Shown piece after piece: positions 58,900 through 64,000 of a stretch of 64,000 nucleotides of DNA. The notes under the pieces were generated by a model. It did no database searches, was not told the origin of the DNA, and saw only the letters and a list, made by a program, of their open reading frames with translations. The position numbers were made by a program, and so were the translations under genes. Source of the DNA: Owenia fusiformis (Eukaryota; Annelida; Polychaeta; Sabellida; Oweniidae); the NCBI GenBank assembly GCA_903813345.2, contig CAIIXF020000005.1, positions 20,835,375 through 20,899,374 on the forward strand, given 5' to 3'. How positions within the stretch are numbered: position 1 is the first letter of the stretch; each line of letters starts with the position of its first letter.

Positions 58900-59815
58900 T
58901 TTTTTGTTTTTTTAGTGCAATTGTTTTTGCTCCTTTCTACAAATTCTTGAGAATAAAATAAAATGTCTTTCCGAACCTTGTTGGAAAAAAATAGCATATA
59001 CAACATGTTTTCAGACCTCTCAATATTAAAGTTATAAAAAGGAATTTTTGGTTGATTTTAAAAAAAGTATTCAAAAAATTAAAACAAAATCCCCCCAAAA
59101 TAGATAAAAATCAAGAAAACCCTTTTATTTCATTAACAAGATACTTTTTTAAAATCAACCAAAATTTCCTTTGTACAATTACAATATTGAGAGACCTAAA
59201 CATGTTGTGTTTATGTCGTATTGTTCCAGTGAGGTTCGGAAAGATGTTTCATTTCACTCTGGAAACATGATACCAAGAACAAAACAAGTGTTTGGTGTGT
59301 TTTACAATATAGATGAAAGTATGTATATCTATTTCAAATTATATTGTTACCATTCAAAAGATGGCAATTGAATTGACAATTTGTAAGATTTTCAGAAATT
59401 TTTGATGACTGGTTTAAAGGGGCAATAAGGACTGTAGAGAAAAAAGGAAAGTATTTTCATTTTTTCTGAGCTATCAAGGCAACATTTGGTTTAACATCTT
59501 CTTTGACATACCTATTTTCTTAAAATGTATGGATAAATTATCAATTTCAGCATTAAGAAGTGTAAATTCAGTTCAAAGCTTCAAAAAGGGGACTTCCACT
59601 TTTTTATTTTTAAGATTCACCATGTTTCAAGAGGAATATCAGCTAAAATAATGTTTATCTAAGGGGTTTCTTTGTAGATAATAAAAAATAGATGTTAGTC
59701 TTGATGAAATATCCAAACTTAAATATATTTGACACTGGTCCATGATCGTTGAATGACCCCTCTGCACTAATTCTTGCACCTTTAAGAGAAACGTGTGTTC
59801 AAAAAGTTTGCCATA
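58900..59815. repeat. Dispersed repeat, copy 2 (partner at 40.0-40.5 kb)
   Basis: The part from 59036 matches 40040-40390 at most positions and shows the same internal hairpin. The wider arms (about 58960-59050 and 59150-59240) are also rough complements, so the repeat is a palindromic element. This copy contains the extra 363-bp insert at 59418-59780. Confidence 0.8.
59418..59780. mobile_element. 363-bp MITE with TTTAA target duplication
   Basis: Present in this copy and absent at the orthologous point of the 40-kb partner (near 40540, GGTTTAAGAG). TTTAA flanks it on both sides. The ends AGGGGCAATAAGGACT and, from the other strand, GGTGCAAGAATTAGT are weak inverted repeats. Confidence 0.7.
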
Positions 59816-60792
59816 TCGATACCCATTCTTCTAATGGTGTTCACATGAGAAAGAACACTGGGCATATAGAAATTAATAGTTAAGTGAACTTATGGTTATT
59901 CATGTCTAGTTGTAAATGTTGGATTCAAAGTCTTGCATCAAAGCCCTCCATTCTCTCTTTTACTTTGGCATATCTAGGTTGGAATAGTAGAGGAGATCCA
60001 TAAACTTTATGCAATATTTAATATTTCAGAGTGTATTTTTTTAATCTAAAAACAGATACAATGTACATGTTTCAACATCATAGGAGACCATTTACAGAAT
60101 ATGTCTAATTTTAAATTGATTATGTTTTGGGAGGAGGTGGGGTGTAAATTCACAAATTTGCTTTATACAAAAAGTGACATTGGAAAAAAAGATTCCATCA
60201 TTTTCAGATTTTAATCTCATCATTTTTTATTTTTAAACTAATCAGGATTCGTACACCTTTTTCAAAATGAAATTCCCTGACATTTCCAGGCAAAAAAGTA
60301 AATTTCCAGGTCTAGTTTTGCTTTCACAGACTCCAAAAAAGTCTCAACAACTGCATTATTTAAAGGAGAAGACCTATTATGAAACTTTCCTTTAGTACCA
60401 TTTCCCATGACTTAACCTCATTTCTACAGGCCGTCTTATTCCCCAATTTATTCCTGATGCATTATATAGGGGCGTATCCAGCAGATGTCAAGATTTCTGG
60501 TTGTTCCTAATAAAAATGCCAGTTATTCTGCAAATCTTTTCATCTTAAATCTAAAAGCCTTGCCTGTTATTTTTGTTCATTTTGCCCATTGCCAGATACT
60601 AATAATCAAATAACTTATCATTTGTCTTTTCTTGCATGTATTCAAGTTTCTTCAATCAATAACTTTTTATTGTACCAGCTGGGTCTATCTTGGGTTTATT
60701 AAAGAAACCTATTAAGAAGGAAATAAGAAACCTTACATACTGCCTATCAAGGTTTCAGGTAAATGCATTAAAAACTATTGCCCAGGGTATTG
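59816..60792. other. No gene recognised
   Basis: AT-rich. A block at about 60245-60325 with TTCCCTGACATTTCCAGG and TTTCCAGGTCTAG resembles a dispersed repeat type. GGGGCGTATCCAGC near 60470 is similar to GGGGCGTAGCCAGC near 17574. No coding signal. Confidence 0.45.
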
Positions 60793-61196
60793 CCATTTAA
60801 GGTCAGGGTGCATGTTCAGAATTTTGCTGCAACCCTCAATAGGGTAACATGTTATTTTCAGATTTAAATCACTCCTTCCCCACATTGTCTACATCTCTCA
60901 CTATTGCACAAGTGCACTAATGTACCTAGAAAAGAATGGAGAGTAGAATGTTTTGATAAAATGAATAAAAAAAAGAAAAATTTCTGAATTTTTTCACTGA
61001 ATTTTCTCGTTTTTTTTACATTTTACAAAACAAATCTTCTCACCAGTCTTTTCTAGACATATAAGTGCACTCTTTGTGCATAACTGGAAGATGTAGACAA
61101 TGTGGGGAAGGAGTGATTCCTGTTTGAAAATAACATGCAACTCAATTGAGGAATGCAGCAAAATTCCGAACATGCACCCTGGCCTTAATCAAATGT
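60793..61196. mobile_element. About 400-bp foldback MITE
   Basis: Arms of about 140 bp are imperfect complements: AAGGTCAGGGTGCATGTTCA at left and TGAACATGCACCCTGGCCTT (with one change) at right. They also share GAAAATAACATG and ACAATGTGGGGAAGGAGTGA. A single arm fragment occurs at 1222-1278. Confidence 0.8.
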
Positions 61197-61532
61197 CACA
61201 AGTGGTTCTATAAGCATTCAAATAAGTTTATAAGTGCAGGAAGTGAGGATTATTGTAATCGTAAAGTATTCAATTTGCTGCTACTTAATTTGGCGATTTT
61301 GTGTTACGTGGGGTTTGGAACTAGTGGATTCTATTTAATTTGGAGGTTTTTCAAGCGTCCCTGACATTCTATCCTATTACTTCAATATTTCATGTTGTTT
61401 CTACAAATCTAAATGGCCTGGCCATCTTGGTATCTTTCTTATTACCATAAGTGCACCGAACAAAATTTGCAGGATTTTGTTGAGTATTTAATTTGGCAAT
61501 TTTTTTCAAATTCGCCAAATAAATGACAAATA

Positions 61533-62556
61533 TGAGGGTTGTCCCAGAAGTAATGCACTATATGCTCTAACTTTCGTTAATATTCTTCAATTCAGCTGAA
61601 ATTTTGTGTATATAACAATTTAAGCTTTATATATTATATCCGGAAGTTTCAGCATCCAACATTAATATTAAGTCTTAATATGGTTGCTATAACAACATGG
61701 GGGTAGGGGTGGGCGAGGCAGGTACCAATTTTACTAATTATGAAAAGATCTAAAGTGTTATTTTATTAATATTTCTTTCCTTTAAATGGTCAAAATGTTT
61801 GGGAAATTGTTAAATTTATTCAGCATTAATTAACCAAGTACGAATAATGACATTTAGCACTGTGATGTCATAATACCACATTTCAATAGTCACAAATTCA
61901 AATACAGTCACAGTCAAGAAATTGCAAAAATGGCTGCAATTCTCACCTGATAACAGAAGGCCTTGCGTTTGGTGGCCTAATTTCACACTTCACTTGGACT
62001 CACAGCCATGCAGAACAATGATACCATGAAGAAAGTATATAAAGAGTATATATTAGATAGAACTACAATTATGGGGTGGCAGAAAAGATTTAAAAGAGAC
62101 GATTTGACCCAGTATGACAACTCCAAACATGGGAGGCAAAAACTCCACAAGTCACAGTGGAAGAAATAGCGCCAAGAGTGTTTGACCTGACAGGCATCAA
62201 AAGTACACAACATTCAAAGGGCAATATTTTGAGAAAATGTGAAATGGGACACTGTGCAATATACATCCATTAAAACTAGGATGTGCTCATAGTAATTTAG
62301 TATCTTACAATGTATTTTTGAGCACACTTCTTATAGCTAGACCAAATGGTATTTGTTGATTAACTATTTCATATTTTCAATTTTTATTCGTTTTGACCTC
62401 ACTGTATAACCTGCCCCACCCTACCCAAACTCACCAACTTAATTTTATTATAACATCAATATAGTTTGATCAGTCAACATGAAAATTTCAAGAATAATCA
62501 AAATGTCTCTAATGAACATTTAGAGCATATAGTGCATTACTTCGGGACAACCCTCG
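61533..62556 (+). mobile_element. Decayed mariner-type element with intact TIRs
   Basis: Terminal repeats GAGGGTTGTCCCAGAAGTAA ... TATATGCTCTAA and complement, 37 bp with two differences, between TA dinucleotides (61531-61532 and 62557-62558). At 1,024 bp it is shorter than a full mariner. The plus strand near 61985-62220 has short transposase pieces in several frames, such as VTVEEIAPRVFDLTGIKST, which corresponds to the second helix-turn-helix of the N-terminal DNA-binding region. The catalytic domain is not recognisable. It is a different family from the elements at 1-700 and 25.6 kb. Confidence 0.8.
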
Positions 62557-63640
62557 TACAGTATCAGTATATTTTCTTATGATTAATATTGGTAATTGAC
62601 ATCAGTGACTTCAAATGTGGCATGAAAACAACTTAGACATGATCCTAATAAATATAGCACACTCTCCACGCCTGGTGATCGGAGGAAATGAATGGAGGGG
62701 GGAAAAGCTGATTTTTGCTAGAAAATTCAACAAATCTAAACGAGAAAGTTTGCAATTGAATTGCTAATTGAATAGGCGCATAACACGGGGAAATATGTTA
62801 GGTCTTCTAGGATTTTTTTGAACTGATGGGCTTCTAAGATATAAGATCTATTAAGTAAATAGTACCATAGGTACTGGGCTCACATGGTGTTGCTCAAGAA
62901 GAGAAAAGTGAATGATGGCTAAAATGGCAGACAATAATTTTTTACAAAACTATCTCACTTAACTACTGTGCACGAAGTGACATGTGCTTTTACAATGCAG
63001 GATTTTTTGCCTATTTTATGTAACAAAATTATTTCATACAACTACTCTTTACAGTGACATGGCTTTTTACAATGCAGGATACCTGAAATTATTTATAAAG
63101 CTACCTAAAAGTGAATTTTGCTGGACAAAAATGACGACAATTTTGAAAATAAGTGAGCTCTTGAACCGGGAGCCAAAGGGAAGTTTTCTGTATTGATGTT
63201 GAACAAAAATAACTTAAAACGGGAATCATATTGACAGAGGTTTTAACAAAAAAGGTAGTTGCTCTAACATCTTGCTAGCTTGATTAATTTTATTACATTT
63301 AATTCTACTTATAGATTTAATCTACTGTACGACTGTTTTATAATGGATAAACACCAGTTTGACCATGAACTAACCATATTTCAAGCTAAAATAGTAGATG
63401 TTTACTTGTGGGTTTTTGAATTTCTGCACTGGTCGAAAAGTGGTCTTCGTCATTAGGTCACTTGATCAATAAGAAAATATGGTGGCCGCAAAAGAAGACA
63501 ATTTAAAATTATAGATCTATATTCATATATTACCATTTTGCATCGCTCTAAATGCCTTCTTATGACTTCTGACTTTAAAAAAAACCTAGCCATTTTTCGC
63601 TGACCCATTGCCTAAATGTAGTTATTTTGAGAAGAAAAAA
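62557..63640. other. No gene; module-type fragments
   Basis: From about 62860 to 63260 it repeats pieces of the 56.7-57.8-kb array (ACTACTCTTTACAGTGACAT, ACCTGAAATTATTTATAAAG, GTTTTCTGTATTGATGTTGA). The rest shows nothing I can support. Confidence 0.6.
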
Positions 63641-63653
63641 GTTACATAGCAAC
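63641..63653 (+). promoter_or_regulatory. X-box-like (RFX) site
   Basis: GTTACATAGCAAC is a 13-bp imperfect palindrome close to the RFX X-box form (GTTRCC AT RGNAAC). It lies about 210 bp before the candidate ATG at 63861. RFX sites often sit before ciliary genes. One match of this length can occur by chance. Confidence 0.3.
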
Positions 63654-63860
63654 GAGACATTCAGGAAGTCCTACTTCCCGCCTCATTGATGACGTTAACT
63701 GTTTATTACTTCAATAAATAATTGTAAATACAATATTTATTATATATTTTCCGTCAAATGGCATTACAATAGTCAATAAATAACTTGAAAATGAAGATAT
63801 TTTAATTAATTATTTTAAATAAACATGCTTAGTCTATTACGTCATAATAATGTTGAAAAT

Positions 63861-63961
63861 ATGAAACAGCCCGTTTGGAAAAAGGTTCATCCAGAAAGCC
63901 AAGTGAAAGACTTCCTGGATAGAAACCATGTAGCCTATGTTTCATTCAAAACTTTTCACAG
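63861..63961 (+). CDS. Possible first coding exon of a gene leaving the window
   Basis: An ATG in a fair start context (A at -3) opens 33 codons, MKQPVWKKVHPESQVKDFLD and then RNHVAYVSFKTFH. It ends at CACAG|GTGATC, a plausible donor that leaves two bases of a codon. The composition looks more coding-like than the AT-rich surroundings. No family recognised, and the remaining exons would lie beyond 64000. Confidence 0.35.
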
Positions 63962-64000
63962 GTGATCAAGTCGAGTCTCTTGATTGATTAGAATGATTAT

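Overview
The window looks like an intron-rich, AT-rich genome of a marine invertebrate animal. The signs are spliced host genes, a rhodopsin-type GPCR, several LINEs, mariner and P-type DNA transposons, and very many hairpin and terminal-inverted-repeat (TIR) elements. Nothing here identifies the phylum safely. Most of the sequence is repeats; clear host coding sequence is a few kilobases.

Layout. 1-0.7 kb: end of a Tc1/mariner-type element. 1.3-12.05 kb: about 2.5 kb of sequence present in tandem as two full copies and one partial copy. Each full copy was later hit by different elements (LINE at 2575-5359; TIR element at 7029-8597; LINE end at 8863-9926), and the other copies keep the empty sites. 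12.2-13.4 kb: three exons of a broken P-element/THAP9-type transposase. 13.8-25 kb: no gene recognised, a chain of foldback and TIR elements, including two nested elements that each have a 9-bp target duplication. 25.6-26.3 kb: internally deleted mariner. 26.47-27.55 kb: single-exon GPCR, the only complete host gene. 28-42 kb: repeats, among them an 836-bp palindrome and a 2.2-kb TIR element. 42.7-55.9 kb (minus strand): four 3' exons of a gene with one GoLoco motif, best explained as an RGS12/RGS14-type G-protein regulator ending in a PDZ ligand; its introns carry nested TIR elements, a LINE fragment, an 852-bp palindrome and arrays of modules containing ATGGCnGCCAT. 56-63 kb: more such arrays, a duplicated block, a foldback MITE and a mariner remnant. 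63.86-63.96 kb: possible first exon of a gene leaving the right edge, with an X-box-like site upstream.

How the genes relate: the two host genes belong to the same broad process (GPCR signalling and Galpha regulation), but nothing shows that they act together. The most unusual content is structural: two unrelated-looking long palindromes with the same four-motif plan, and the ATGGCnGCCAT module arrays concentrated in and around the introns of the GoLoco gene.
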